DNA of 64,000 nt from Anderseniella sp963700895 (GTDB taxonomy: Bacteria; Pseudomonadota; Alphaproteobacteria; Rhizobiales; Aestuariivirgaceae), in assembly GCA_963700895.1 (NCBI GenBank), contig CAVOZI010000021.1, positions 62,001 to 126,000 on the forward strand. The letters run 5' to 3'. Position 1 is the first letter of the stretch. Every line of letters begins with the position of its first letter. The notes below the pieces were generated by a model, which was given only the letters and a program-made list of their open reading frames with translations, did not search any database and had not been told where the DNA came from. Shown here piece after piece: positions 42,191 through 51,414 of the stretch. The translations under genes were made by a program, and so were the position numbers.

Positions 42191-42845
42191 TGAGCAGGCG
42201 GCGCTGCAGGTGCCGATGCTTGCCGCCGTTGAGCCGGGCGTGCTGCGCAAGGCGGGTGCAAGCGCGCAGGTGGTCAGCCTGCCGGCCGGGCAGACCGTTT
42301 TCGAACCGGGCTCTGCCTGCCGCAACTATATCGTGGTGTTGGACGGTGCGGTGAAGGTGCGGTTGCTGGCGGCGTCGGGCCGCGAGATCGTGCTGTACCG
42401 GGTGACGGGCGGGGAGACCTGCGTGCTGACCACGTCGTGCCTCATCCAGGGCACCGATTATGACGCCGAAGCGGTGACCGAAACGCCCGTGACCGCCCTG
42501 CTGATCCCCAAGGCTGCGTTCGACGACATGATGAACGACAGCGGGCCTTTCCGCCGGTTCATATTCTCGTCCTTCTCGACCCGTCTCAATGAACTGCTGG
42601 GGCTGGTGAACGAGGTGGCGTTTGGCCATATCGACAAGCGTCTTGCGGCCTGGCTGCTGGCGCGGGCGACGGGCGGGCAGGTGGAGGTTACCCATCAGGC
42701 CATTGCTGCGGAGCTGGGCACGGCACGCGAGGTGGTGTCGCGGCTGCTGAAGGAGCTGGAGCGGCGCGGGCTGGTTGCTCTGACCCGGGGTGAAATCACC
42801 ATAACCGATGAGATGGGTCTGCGGCAGCTTGCCGCGAGCGAATGA
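42162..42845 (+). CDS. Crp/Fnr-family transcription regulator
   Basis: 227 residues. Cyclic-nucleotide-type beta-barrel (about 25-140) with RNYIVVLDGAVKVRL, a dimerisation helix and a winged helix-turn-helix (THQAIAAELGTAREVVSRLLKELERRG). The FNR cysteine set is absent, but GGETCVLTTSC carries two close cysteines conserved in the group that pairs with DUF2892 genes. Start ATG 42162 sits inside a hairpin. It probably controls the downstream DUF2892 gene through the palindrome at 42855-42870. Confidence 0.92.
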   Translation: MNTTHAPVSFEQAALQVPMLAAVEPGVLRKAGASAQVVSLPAGQTVFEPGSACRNYIVVLDGAVKVRLLAASGREIVLYRVTGGETCVLTTSCLIQGTDYDAEAVTETPVTALLIPKAAFDDMMNDSGPFRRFIFSSFSTRLNELLGLVNEVAFGHIDKRLAAWLLARATGGQVEVTHQAIAAELGTAREVVSRLLKELERRGLVALTRGEITITDEMGLRQLAASE

Positions 42846-42854
42846 CGGCGCTTG

Positions 42855-42870
42855 TGTGACCCAGGTCACA
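42855..42870. promoter_or_regulatory. Crp/Fnr-type operator upstream of the DUF2892 gene
   Basis: TGTGACC-CA-GGTCACA, a perfect 16-base palindrome ten bases past the stop of the Crp/Fnr regulator and 89 bases before the DUF2892 ATG. The half-site resembles Crp/Fnr-family recognition sequences, so it is the likely binding site of the adjacent regulator. Confidence 0.65.
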
Positions 42871-42958
42871 GACGCCCGCCCCAAGGCCATGTTGAATGAT
42901 GCACGTAGCAGGGCAGGCCAAGAGCCGCCTTGATCACATCATGCGAGGAGGACTTATC

Positions 42959-43159
42959 ATGACCAAGAATGTAGGAACCGTCGACCGCGCCATCCGCGCC
43001 ATTGTTGGCATTGCGCTGATCGCCTGGGCGCTGACCGGCACCGGCCAGTATGCATGGCTCGGCTGGATCGGCGTCGTGCCGCTGTTCACCGCGGCAATTG
43101 GCTGGTGCCCGCCTTACAGCCTGCTGGGCATAAATACCTGCGGCGTAAAGAAAGCTTAG
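42959..43159 (+). CDS. DUF2892 (YgaP-like) inner membrane protein
   Basis: 66 residues, starting MTKNVGTVDRAIRAIVG, with two membrane helices and the family C-terminus GWCPPYSLLGINTC. AGGAGG precedes the start. In YgaP this domain anchors a rhodanese; here it stands alone. Control by the adjacent Crp/Fnr regulator is likely. Confidence 0.9.
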   Translation: MTKNVGTVDRAIRAIVGIALIAWALTGTGQYAWLGWIGVVPLFTAAIGWCPPYSLLGINTCGVKKA

Positions 43160-43220
43160 TTCTGGTCGAACAGCTTTACTCGCCAAGGCTCGCGCCGTTC
43201 TCCGTACCCGGCGCGAGACG

Positions 43221-44306
43221 TCAGAGACGTCCGGCCTGTTTTAGCAGGCCAACGAGATCGTGATGCGGCAGGGCGCGCAATGTGAAGCCGCCCTTGCCGG
43301 TCATCGTCTCGTTGCAGATCATGGCGTCGAGCACCGCTTCCTCCACCGTTTCTGCAACCGCCTCGAACAGCGGGTCCAGTTCGCTGTCGGCAAGTGCCTC
43401 AAGCTGGCGCACGCCGGCTGACGCCAGCACCTTTGCGTTGGCGGTGGAGAACGAGAGGAAAATGTCGCCCGAGGAGTGGTGACCATAGGTGCCAGTGCGG
43501 GCCAGGCCCATGGGCACGCGGCGGGCCAGCCGCTTCAACTGGTGCGGCAGCAGCGGCGCGTCCGTGGCGATCACTGCGATAATCGAGCCGGTGCCGCGGT
43601 CGAGAAACTCGCCGCCTGTCAGGTCGCGGCCCACGGGCAAGCCGAGCACCGTCAGTTCAGGCCGGCGGCCGAAGTTCGACTGCACGAAGGTGCCCAGCAT
43701 CCAGCCCTTGCCGCCTGCTTTTAACTGCCGTGACGCGGTGCCTGAGCCGCCCTTGAACTCGTAGGTCATCATGCCGGTGCCGCCACCCACCGAGCCCAGT
43801 TCCAGCGGGCCGGATGCGGCTGTGGCGAGTGCGGCAAACACGTGTTCATCCTTCACGTGGAAGCCGTTGATGTCGTTCAGATAGCCGTCATAGGTCTCGG
43901 CCGAGACCGGCAGCCCCCAGTCCTGACCGGTGCCGATGCCATTGTTTACCAGCCACTTCAGCGTTGCATCGCGGGCGGTGCCGCACGACGCGGTGTTGGT
44001 GATGGTGACGGGCGTTTGCAGTTCGCCTGCTTCCTCGATCCAGATGGTGCCGGTCATCTCGCCATTGCCATTGAACGAGTAATGGCCGGCAAGGCAGGGC
44101 GCTTCGGCGCCGTGGCGGCCGCGCGGCAGGATGGCCGTGACGCCGGTGCGCACGCTGTCGCCCTTGATGAGGGTCGAATAGCCAACCTCCACGCCTGCCA
44201 CGTCAGTGATGGCATTGAGCGGGCCGGGCGTACCGGGCAGCGGCAAGCCAAGGCCGCGGGCGCGCAGCTTGCCGGACGGCGTTTTCATGTGGTGTTCGGA
44301 TGTCAT
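43221..44306 (-). CDS. P1-family aminopeptidase, DmpA/BapA type
   Basis: 361 residues. An N-terminal-nucleophile hydrolase: the precursor is expected to cleave itself between Gly240 and Ser241 (GTGSIIAVIATDAPLLPHQ), exposing the nucleophilic serine, and the family motif NVGGGTGM-like GSVGGGTGM is present. DmpA enzymes release N-terminal L-residues or D-amino acid esters and some cleave beta-peptides. Start ATG 44306 or 44288, neither with a good ribosome-binding site; the longer frame overlaps the divergent gene. Confidence 0.92.
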   Translation of the reverse strand: MTSEHHMKTPSGKLRARGLGLPLPGTPGPLNAITDVAGVEVGYSTLIKGDSVRTGVTAILPRGRHGAEAPCLAGHYSFNGNGEMTGTIWIEEAGELQTPVTITNTASCGTARDATLKWLVNNGIGTGQDWGLPVSAETYDGYLNDINGFHVKDEHVFAALATAASGPLELGSVGGGTGMMTYEFKGGSGTASRQLKAGGKGWMLGTFVQSNFGRRPELTVLGLPVGRDLTGGEFLDRGTGSIIAVIATDAPLLPHQLKRLARRVPMGLARTGTYGHHSSGDIFLSFSTANAKVLASAGVRQLEALADSELDPLFEAVAETVEEAVLDAMICNETMTGKGGFTLRALPHHDLVGLLKQAGRL

Positions 44307-44391
44307 GGGAGAACGGGCCTGGCGGGCTGGTGGAGGGTGGACTTTCGCGGCATCATGCGGCGATTGACGGGCAGCGGCAAGGGCAGCGGCA

Positions 44392-45765
44392 ATGGTGATT
44401 GCGGACGGATTTATCAAGGCTCTGGAACGGGTGTGCCGGGTGCGCGCAGCCGACGAGGTGGCGGTGATAGATCCCGGCGTCGAGCCTGGAAACCTGGGCG
44501 CAGGACTGATGGCGCAGCCCGCCTCAACAGCCGAGGTGCAAGCCGTCGTTGCCCTGTGCCTTGAACACCGGGTGCCGATGGTCACCCATGGCGGGCGCAC
44601 GGGGCTTGCCGGTGCAGGCGTCAGCCAGCCTGGGCAACTTGTCATCGACATGGGCGGCATGAAGAAGGTGGGCGATCCTGATACGGCGGCCGGGTGCATC
44701 GAGGTGGAGGCGGGCGCCACGCTGCTGGCGGTGCAGGAGGCCTGCAGGGCGGTGGGGCGTACACCGGGCATCGACCTGGCGGCGCGCGGGTCCGCCACCA
44801 TCGGCGGCATGATCTCGACCAATGCCGGCGGCATGGAGGCTTTCCGCTGCGGGGTGATGCGTCACCGGGTGCTGGGGCTTGAGGCCGTGCTGCCGGACGG
44901 CACGCTGTTCAGCGACATGACGCGGGTGACCAAGGTCAACGAGGGGCTCGACATCAAGCACCTGCTGATTGGCGCCGAAGGCCGGCTTGGCATCGTCACC
45001 AGGGCGGTGCTGAAGCTGGAACCGCTGGAGCAGGCGTCGGCGACGGCATTGGCAGGGTTTGCCAGTGCGGCAGATGCAGTGGCGGCGTTCCACGCCATAC
45101 GCGCTGCGGGTGGACTGCTGCGGGCTGAGGTGATGTGGCGGCCGTACGCCGAAACGACAGCGGCACAGTGCGGGCTGGAAGCGGTCACCTCATCTTGCCC
45201 GGGACAGGTGCTGGTGCTGTTCGAGGTTGCGGGCGGCAGCTTCGAGGCGGCCCGGTCCGGAGTGGAGGAGGCGCTCTCCCGGATTGCGGAGCAAGGCCTG
45301 CTGGAGGATGCAATCATTGCCCAAAGCGAGCGCCAGGCGGCTGACTTCTGGCGCATCAGGGAGGACAGCTTTGCAGTGGAGCGGGTGTGGCCGGGGGGCC
45401 ACTGGTACGACGTGACGGTGCCGCTCGATCAGCTTGACGCCTATGCGAAGGGGCTTGAGGCGCGCATTGCGGCGCTTTCGGGCGAACTGTTCCTGAGCAT
45501 GATGGGTCACCTTGGCGACGGCAACCTGCATATCACCATTGCCGCGCCCGGCGGTGGCGAGCTTGACAAGGCGGCAGCCGATGCAGCCGTGTTCAGCCGC
45601 CTCAAGGCGATGGGGGGATCGATCTCGGCCGAGCACGGCATCGGACTGGAAAAGATGGCGGCGCTTGCCGCTCACGGTGATCCGGGCAGGCTTCATGCGG
45701 CGCGCCTCGTGGCCCGGGCGCTTGATCCGCATGGGCTGATGAACCCCGGCAAGGTATTGACCTGA
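44392..45765 (+). CDS. GlcD-type FAD-linked oxidase (D-2-hydroxyacid dehydrogenase-like)
   Basis: 457 residues. N-terminal PCMH FAD-binding domain (VPMVTHGGRTGLAGAGV, GAEGRLGIVTRAVLKLEP) and C-terminal cap with MMGHLGDGNLHITI (metal/FAD histidines) and SAEHGIGLEKM. Oxidises a D-2-hydroxyacid such as D-lactate, glycolate or D-2-hydroxyglutarate; substrate not settled. No GlcE/GlcF neighbours, which argues against glycolate oxidase. Confidence 0.92.
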   Translation: MVIADGFIKALERVCRVRAADEVAVIDPGVEPGNLGAGLMAQPASTAEVQAVVALCLEHRVPMVTHGGRTGLAGAGVSQPGQLVIDMGGMKKVGDPDTAAGCIEVEAGATLLAVQEACRAVGRTPGIDLAARGSATIGGMISTNAGGMEAFRCGVMRHRVLGLEAVLPDGTLFSDMTRVTKVNEGLDIKHLLIGAEGRLGIVTRAVLKLEPLEQASATALAGFASAADAVAAFHAIRAAGGLLRAEVMWRPYAETTAAQCGLEAVTSSCPGQVLVLFEVAGGSFEAARSGVEEALSRIAEQGLLEDAIIAQSERQAADFWRIREDSFAVERVWPGGHWYDVTVPLDQLDAYAKGLEARIAALSGELFLSMMGHLGDGNLHITIAAPGGGELDKAAADAAVFSRLKAMGGSISAEHGIGLEKMAALAAHGDPGRLHAARLVARALDPHGLMNPGKVLT

Positions 45766-45999
45766 AATGCCCGCAAAGGCTGAGGTTTCTGCTATCTCCG
45801 ATTATTGAATGTTCTGCCCTGGATATTCAAACCAGCTGATTTGATTCAGTTTTTGTTATCTCAAAATTTCTCCAAATCACACAGCTTGCGTCGCAGGTGC
45901 TAGAAAAAAGCATCGACAACCTTGCGTGCTGGAGTGGAGAGAAGCCAGTCACGCTCATAGCGGCAATGGAGATATGGCCCGCCGCAACGGGAGAGTGAA

Positions 46000-47577
46000 A
46001 TGCGTAAACTTGGTGCTAAGCTCGCGCAATTGCGTCGGCTCTTCAAGGATGAGTCGGGCAACATGGCGGCAGTCGTGGCGGTGGTCGCGGTGCCGCTTGT
46101 GATGGCAGGTGGAGCTGCCGTCGATTATGGCAACTGGGTGTCGGTGCAGGCCCGCCTGCAGGCCGCCACCGACGCCGCCGCCCTGGCGGCGGGCCGAGAA
46201 ATCAACCTCAGCGATGCAGAACTGCAACGTGTCGCCACGGACTATTTCCATTCCAACTTCGGCAAGCCGAGGAACGCCGGCACGCCGCAGATTACGATGA
46301 CCGTCACTAATGACGGCAAGCTTCGGATCGACAGCAAGGTCACCGTCGGCAACTACCTGATGAAAGTGGCTGGTTACGACAACCAGGTGATCGCCGCGAC
46401 GTCGGAAGTGAACAAGGAATCGAACGGACTGGAAGTGGCGCTGGTGTTCGACAATACCGGTTCGATGGCCTCGCAGAGCCGGCTGTCGACGCTGAAAGTG
46501 GCGGCGAACGATTTCGTCGAGATCCTGTTCGGCCCGCGCAACGAGGCGGATGCGCTGAAGGTGGCGGTGGTGCCGTTTTCGCAGTTCGTCAATGTCGGCC
46601 CCGACAAGGCCGGTGCGGGATGGCTGGACACCGAGGGCCGCAACCCGCTGTCGCGGGTGAACTTCTATGGCAGCGGTCCGAAGCACAACTGGGAAGCATG
46701 GGAGGCCATTAGCGCAAAGCGCAGCAACCGCACCTGGCTCGGTTGCGTTGAATCTCGTGCCGGCGCCATGTCGGTAAATGACGCATCGCCGAACATCGTC
46801 GATCCCAACACCTTGTTCGTCCCGGCCTTTGCACCAGACGAGCCTGGCAATGCCAGTGAGAACCAGTCCTGCTACACTTGGAGCGGCAGCAAGACCAACT
46901 GCGGCGGCAACAGGGCCCGCTACTACAACAATTACCTCAGCGACAGCCGGACAAGCGGTTCGCTTGACCAGCAGCAGCGGCATGCCACGAAGTACCGGAA
47001 GGAACGGTTGAACACCAACGCCCGCGGTCCAGAGATGGGCTGCAACATTCAGCCGATCCAGGCGCTGACCAACCAGAAGGCGCCGGTGCTGAATACCATC
47101 AACCAGATGAGGGCGGATGGTTATACGCACGTGGCAGAGGGCGTGGGCTGGGGCCTGCGCGTGCTGTCGCCGGGCGAGCCGTTCACCGAAGGTGCCTCCT
47201 ACAACGACAAGGAGATCACCAAGGCAATGGTGCTGCTGACCGACGGAGAGAACACGTTCGACACACGAGGCAACCACAACGGCTCGACCTACACGGCCTA
47301 TGGCTTCCTGGACCAGGCAAGGCTTGGCTCGTCCAGCTACTGGACGGCGATCAACGCGCAGAACCAGTTGTTCGACCAGGCTTGCGACAACGTCAAGGAG
47401 GCAGGCATCGTGGTGTACTCGTTCGCCTACAACGTCTCCAGCGCCACCCAGCGGAACCTGATCAAGTCGTGCGCCTCTGGCCCCGAGAAGTACTTCGACC
47501 CGCCGTCCAACGCGGCACTGGTCAAGAACTTCCAGATGGTGGCCGACGAATTGCGCCGCCTGCATCTGAGCAAGTAA
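46000..47577 (+). CDS. TadG-like pilus assembly protein with VWA domain
   Basis: 525 residues. N-terminal TadE/TadG-type segment (residues 19-60: ESGNMAAVVAVVAVPLVMAGGAAVDYG, membrane helix 22-40, then the alanine-rich ATDAAALAAG) followed by a von Willebrand A domain with MIDAS D151-N-T-G-S and LLTDGEN. The VWA is interrupted by a long cysteine-containing insert. Usually part of a Tad pilus locus but stands alone here. The low-GC upstream gap (45766-45999) shows no other feature. Confidence 0.88.
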   Translation: MRKLGAKLAQLRRLFKDESGNMAAVVAVVAVPLVMAGGAAVDYGNWVSVQARLQAATDAAALAAGREINLSDAELQRVATDYFHSNFGKPRNAGTPQITMTVTNDGKLRIDSKVTVGNYLMKVAGYDNQVIAATSEVNKESNGLEVALVFDNTGSMASQSRLSTLKVAANDFVEILFGPRNEADALKVAVVPFSQFVNVGPDKAGAGWLDTEGRNPLSRVNFYGSGPKHNWEAWEAISAKRSNRTWLGCVESRAGAMSVNDASPNIVDPNTLFVPAFAPDEPGNASENQSCYTWSGSKTNCGGNRARYYNNYLSDSRTSGSLDQQQRHATKYRKERLNTNARGPEMGCNIQPIQALTNQKAPVLNTINQMRADGYTHVAEGVGWGLRVLSPGEPFTEGASYNDKEITKAMVLLTDGENTFDTRGNHNGSTYTAYGFLDQARLGSSSYWTAINAQNQLFDQACDNVKEAGIVVYSFAYNVSSATQRNLIKSCASGPEKYFDPPSNAALVKNFQMVADELRRLHLSK

Positions 47578-47620
47578 CGCCAGCCGGGATGGCCCGAAGG
47601 CCGCCCGGTCCACCAAAAGA

Positions 47621-47654
47621 AAACGCGCAAGGCGGTTGCCCGCTTTGCGCGTTT
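47621..47654 (+). terminator. Probable terminator after the TadG-like gene
   Basis: AAACGCGCAA (47621-47630) pairs with TTGCGCGTTT (47645-47654), with an inner GCGG/CCGC stem, followed by CCTGTTTTG. It starts 44 bases after the stop. Confidence 0.65.
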
Positions 47655-47981
47655 CCTGTTTTGCCGTCACGTTGGTCCGGCTCTTCAGCGAACAGCCACT
47701 TTCCCGAAGGTGGACAGCCATCAAACAAGCCCGAAAGCCTGCGATTAGGGCCATCCTCGTGCGCTCAGCATCAGCTCCGGCGAGGTCGGCAATCGGTCGC
47801 TGGTCCGCCGCGGTTTCCGAAGAAAATCAAGGCCTTCCAGTTCCCTTCAACGTCCGGAAAGTTGCCTCTCCGTTGGTTGATGACCTCATGCTGCTGCCAA
47901 AATGCCGCAGGTTCAACAGGCGCTCATCGTTTTGCACAGCTTATCCACTGAAAAGCGTCAGCGAACGGACTACCCGGCGTT
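47655..47981. other. Gene-free stretch, nothing recognised
   Basis: 327 bases between the TadG terminator and the 3' end of the minus-strand flavoenzyme gene. Short open frames cross it on both strands but none has a start with a ribosome-binding site or a recognisable protein. No tRNA-like cloverleaf was noticed. Confidence 0.5.
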
Positions 47982-50039
47982 TCAGAAATCCTTGCACAGC
48001 CTTAGCGCGTCATAGATGCCGGCGTGAATGTTGCGCGAGGCTACCGCATCGCCGATGCGGAACAGCTGGTAAGCGCCATCCGCGTTGCGGACGACTTGCT
48101 GCGGCTTGCCCGCCACCAGGGCTTCATAATCCATCTCGCCGTGATTGCGCGAGCCGGCTTTGAGCTCGAAGTACAAGTCATCGAGCGGAGTGGTGGCATA
48201 TTCGACAACCACCTGGTCGACGAGCCGTTCACCGATCACCGCCTCGTTGTAGGGGCTGGTGAGGGTGGCGGCGATCTTGTTGCCCTCGCGACGCAACGAA
48301 TGAACGCGGGTCATGGTGGTGATGGCCGCGCCATGACCCTGCAGCTTCTCGATGTAGGGCACCAGGTTGAGGCCGCCGATCTCGGGTGCGAACATCCGTT
48401 CAGGACTGACGACTTCGAGTTTGCTGCCGGCCGCCATGATGGCCTCCGATGCCGCCATGCCGGGATGGGCGCCATTGTCGTCGTACAGCAGCACGTCCTC
48501 GCCAATGCTGGCGTCGCCGGAGATGACGTCCCAGCTCGAGGTGGCCAGTTCGCCTCCCTTGCTGATGCCGTCCTGGCGTGGCAGGCCGCCGGTGGCGATG
48601 ATGACGATGTCCGGCGCAAGCCCGGTCACGTCGCCGGCTTCTGCGTACGTGTTGTAGCGGACCTCGACGCCCAGTTTGCCGAGCTGCGACAGCCGCCAGT
48701 CGATGATGCCGATGAGCTCGGCCCGGCGCTTCACCATGGCGGCAAGGCGTACCTGACCGCCCGCCTGTGGCGCGGCTTCGAGCACGGTTACCTTGTGGCC
48801 CCGTTCCGCTGAGACGCGGGCAGCTTCGAGGCCTGCGGGTCCTGCGCCCACGATGACCACATGTCTTGCTGCGCCGGACGTTCTTGGAATGTCGTGCGGC
48901 ATGGTGGCTTCCCGGCCCGTTGCAGCATTGTGGACGCAGGCCGCGCCGCGGCCTTCATAGATGCGGTCGAGGCAATACGTGGCGCCGACGCAGGGGCGGA
49001 CATCGTGCTCGCGACCTTCGGCGACCTTCTTCGCGATATGCGGGTCGGCGATGTGGGCTCGGGTCATGCCGACCATGTCGAGCTTGCCTTCGGCAACGGC
49101 GTGGCGGGCGGTGGCGACATCGTTGATGCGGGCGGCGTGGAACACCGGGAACTTTGTCTCCGCCCGCACCTGTCCGGCGAAGTCGAGGTGAGGGGCGGAT
49201 GCCATGCCGGTGACCGGTATGACGCGCGACAGCGGGCCGTCATGCTCGATGTGGCCGCGGATGATGTTCAGGAAGTCGATGTGCCCCGAGGCCACCATGC
49301 GGCGGCAGATCTCCAGACCCTCATCGCGGGAGATACCCTTTTCCATGTCCTCGTCCGCCACCAGCCGGAGACCGACGATGTAGTCCGACCCGACGCGCTT
49401 GCGGATCGCCTCCAGCACCTCGAAGGTGAAGCGCAGCCGGTTGTCCAGCGAGCCGCCGTGTTCGTCGGTGCGGTTGTTGATGGCGGGGGACCAGAACGAG
49501 TCCAGCAGGTGGCCGTAGCACTCCAGCTCGAAGCCATCGAGGCCTGCTTCCTTTACCCGTTCGGCAGCATCGGCATAGTCCCCGATGATGCGCTCCATGT
49601 CCCAGTCTTCCATGATCTTGGGGAAGGCGCGGTGGGCAGGCTCACGGACATTGGAGGGCGAGACGACAGGCAGCCAGTCGGCGCCGTTCCAGACGGTGCG
49701 GCGTCCCAGGTGGGTGAGCTGGATCATGCAGGCGGCGCCGTGTTCGTGGCAGGCGTCGGCCATGCGCTTCAGCCAAGGCACGATCTCGTCGCGATAGGCA
49801 TGCAGATTGCCGAACACGGGGCCGGAGTCACGCGAGACCACGGCGGAACCGGCAGTCATGGTGAGCGCAATGCCGCCCTTGGCCTTTTCCTCGTGGTAGC
49901 GGATGTATTGGTCCTTGGGCAGCCCGTCCTCGTGGTAGTTGGGCTCGTGGCTGGTCGACATCAGCCGGTTTCGCAAGGTCAGGTGCTTGAGCTGGTACGG
50001 TTGCAGCAACGGGTCGTTGGCGCGGTGGACAGTGGTCAT
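47982..50039 (-). CDS. NADH:flavin oxidoreductase, N-methylproline demethylase/DgcA(dimethylglycine)-like
   Basis: 685 residues. N-terminal old-yellow-enzyme barrel (FMN; LRNRLMSTSHEPNY, DGFELECYGHLLDSFWSP), then a cysteine cluster for [4Fe-4S] (PCVGATYCLDRIYEGRGAACVHN region) and a C-terminal FAD/NAD domain (VVIVGAGPAGLEAARV). This is the trimethylamine-dehydrogenase-like arrangement; the closest pattern is the N-methylproline demethylase of stachydrine catabolism. Next to it (minus strand, upstream) is an MFS gene that may import the substrate. Confidence 0.88.
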   Translation of the reverse strand: MTTVHRANDPLLQPYQLKHLTLRNRLMSTSHEPNYHEDGLPKDQYIRYHEEKAKGGIALTMTAGSAVVSRDSGPVFGNLHAYRDEIVPWLKRMADACHEHGAACMIQLTHLGRRTVWNGADWLPVVSPSNVREPAHRAFPKIMEDWDMERIIGDYADAAERVKEAGLDGFELECYGHLLDSFWSPAINNRTDEHGGSLDNRLRFTFEVLEAIRKRVGSDYIVGLRLVADEDMEKGISRDEGLEICRRMVASGHIDFLNIIRGHIEHDGPLSRVIPVTGMASAPHLDFAGQVRAETKFPVFHAARINDVATARHAVAEGKLDMVGMTRAHIADPHIAKKVAEGREHDVRPCVGATYCLDRIYEGRGAACVHNAATGREATMPHDIPRTSGAARHVVIVGAGPAGLEAARVSAERGHKVTVLEAAPQAGGQVRLAAMVKRRAELIGIIDWRLSQLGKLGVEVRYNTYAEAGDVTGLAPDIVIIATGGLPRQDGISKGGELATSSWDVISGDASIGEDVLLYDDNGAHPGMAASEAIMAAGSKLEVVSPERMFAPEIGGLNLVPYIEKLQGHGAAITTMTRVHSLRREGNKIAATLTSPYNEAVIGERLVDQVVVEYATTPLDDLYFELKAGSRNHGEMDYEALVAGKPQQVVRNADGAYQLFRIGDAVASRNIHAGIYDALRLCKDF

Positions 50040-50145
50040 TCCGGTCCCTCCGGTAAATCATTCCAGTCAAGCCTAACGGCAACGGCAGGCGGTTTTCCAG
50101 TCTCTGAAGCGACGGTTTGCTGCCACATTGCGCCAGCCGCCCAAG

Positions 50146-51372
50146 CTATTCAGCCGGGGTGATGGCGGCTGGGCGAGGCCGCATCAGCATGGTCTCGTTG
50201 CCTTCGCGCGGATCACGCGGAACGAGCAGCGACAACAGTAACGAAACGCAGGCCATGGCGGCGCCGGCCATGAACACCCATGACGGGTGCTTCAGCCACA
50301 TCAGACCGAACAGCACCGGAATGAACACCGCCGCGATGTGGTTGATGGTGAAGGCGACGCCGGCGGTGGGCGCGATGTCAGCAGGGTCGGCGATCTTCTG
50401 GAAGTAGGTCTTCATGGCAATGGCCATGGCGAAAAACGCGTGGTCGATCAGGTACAAGCCGGCGGCGATCCAGGGATCGTTGACAAAGGCATAGGCCATG
50501 AACACGCCGACGAGGCCGAGATATTCGAGGATCAGCACGCGGCGTTCGCCGATGCGGATGATAAGATTGCCGATCTTTGGCGCGACCCACATGTTGAAGA
50601 CGGCATTGGCGAGAAACAGACCGGTGATTGCGGCGACGGAAAAGCCGAACTTTTCCACCATCATGAACCCTGCGAAGACGATGAAGATCTGGCGCCGTGC
50701 GCCGGACATGAAGGTCAGCGCGTAATAGAGCCAGTAGCGCTTGCGCATAAGCAACTGCTTGTGTTGAGGCACTTCCTCGCGGAACTTCGGAAAGCCCAGC
50801 CATACTGCCAGGGCTATCAGCACGGTGACGCCGCCGCCCGCGAGGTAGACGGACGAGAAATCGAGTTCCAGCAGCTTCCAGGTCAGGAAGATCAATGCGT
50901 AGGCCGCAATGGTGGCGAACGAGCCTGCCGCGATGATACGGCCGAGCTGGCGCGGCGCATCCGACTTGGGCAGCCATTGCAGCGCCAGCGACTGGTTGAC
51001 CGTCTCGAAATAGTGAAAGCCCACCGACATAATGAAGGTGGTCATGTAGAAGCCCAGCGCAGTGGGGAAGAAACCGGTGATGGCGGTGCCCAGCCCGCAC
51101 AATGCCAGCGACAGGACAGCAAAGGTCTGCTCGCGCCAGACGAAGTAAAGAAAGATGGCGGTGAAGGCCAGGAAGCCGGGGATCTCGCGGATCGACTGGA
51201 GAATGCCGATCTCCTTGCCGGTAAACGACGCAGCCTCGATGGCGAAGTTGTTCAGCAGCGCCGACCAGGTGGAAAAGGCGATGGCGTTGCCTGCCACCAT
51301 CAGCATGAGCAGGTTGGACGGCGTGCGCCAGCCTTTGGCTTCCGACAGCGATATTTCCGAATGACGGCTCAT
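50146..51372 (-). CDS. MFS transporter
   Basis: 408 residues with about twelve hydrophobic helices; no substrate-defining motif recognised. It is upstream of the flavoenzyme on the same strand with a 106-base gap and may supply that enzyme's substrate (inference). The charged N-terminus MSRHSEISLSEAKGWRTPSN precedes helix 1. Confidence 0.85.
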   Translation of the reverse strand: MSRHSEISLSEAKGWRTPSNLLMLMVAGNAIAFSTWSALLNNFAIEAASFTGKEIGILQSIREIPGFLAFTAIFLYFVWREQTFAVLSLALCGLGTAITGFFPTALGFYMTTFIMSVGFHYFETVNQSLALQWLPKSDAPRQLGRIIAAGSFATIAAYALIFLTWKLLELDFSSVYLAGGGVTVLIALAVWLGFPKFREEVPQHKQLLMRKRYWLYYALTFMSGARRQIFIVFAGFMMVEKFGFSVAAITGLFLANAVFNMWVAPKIGNLIIRIGERRVLILEYLGLVGVFMAYAFVNDPWIAAGLYLIDHAFFAMAIAMKTYFQKIADPADIAPTAGVAFTINHIAAVFIPVLFGLMWLKHPSWVFMAGAAMACVSLLLSLLVPRDPREGNETMLMRPRPAAITPAE

Positions 51373-51414
51373 GTTGAGCCGAAGCTACCACCGGACCGGT
51401 GTCCGGTCGTCATG

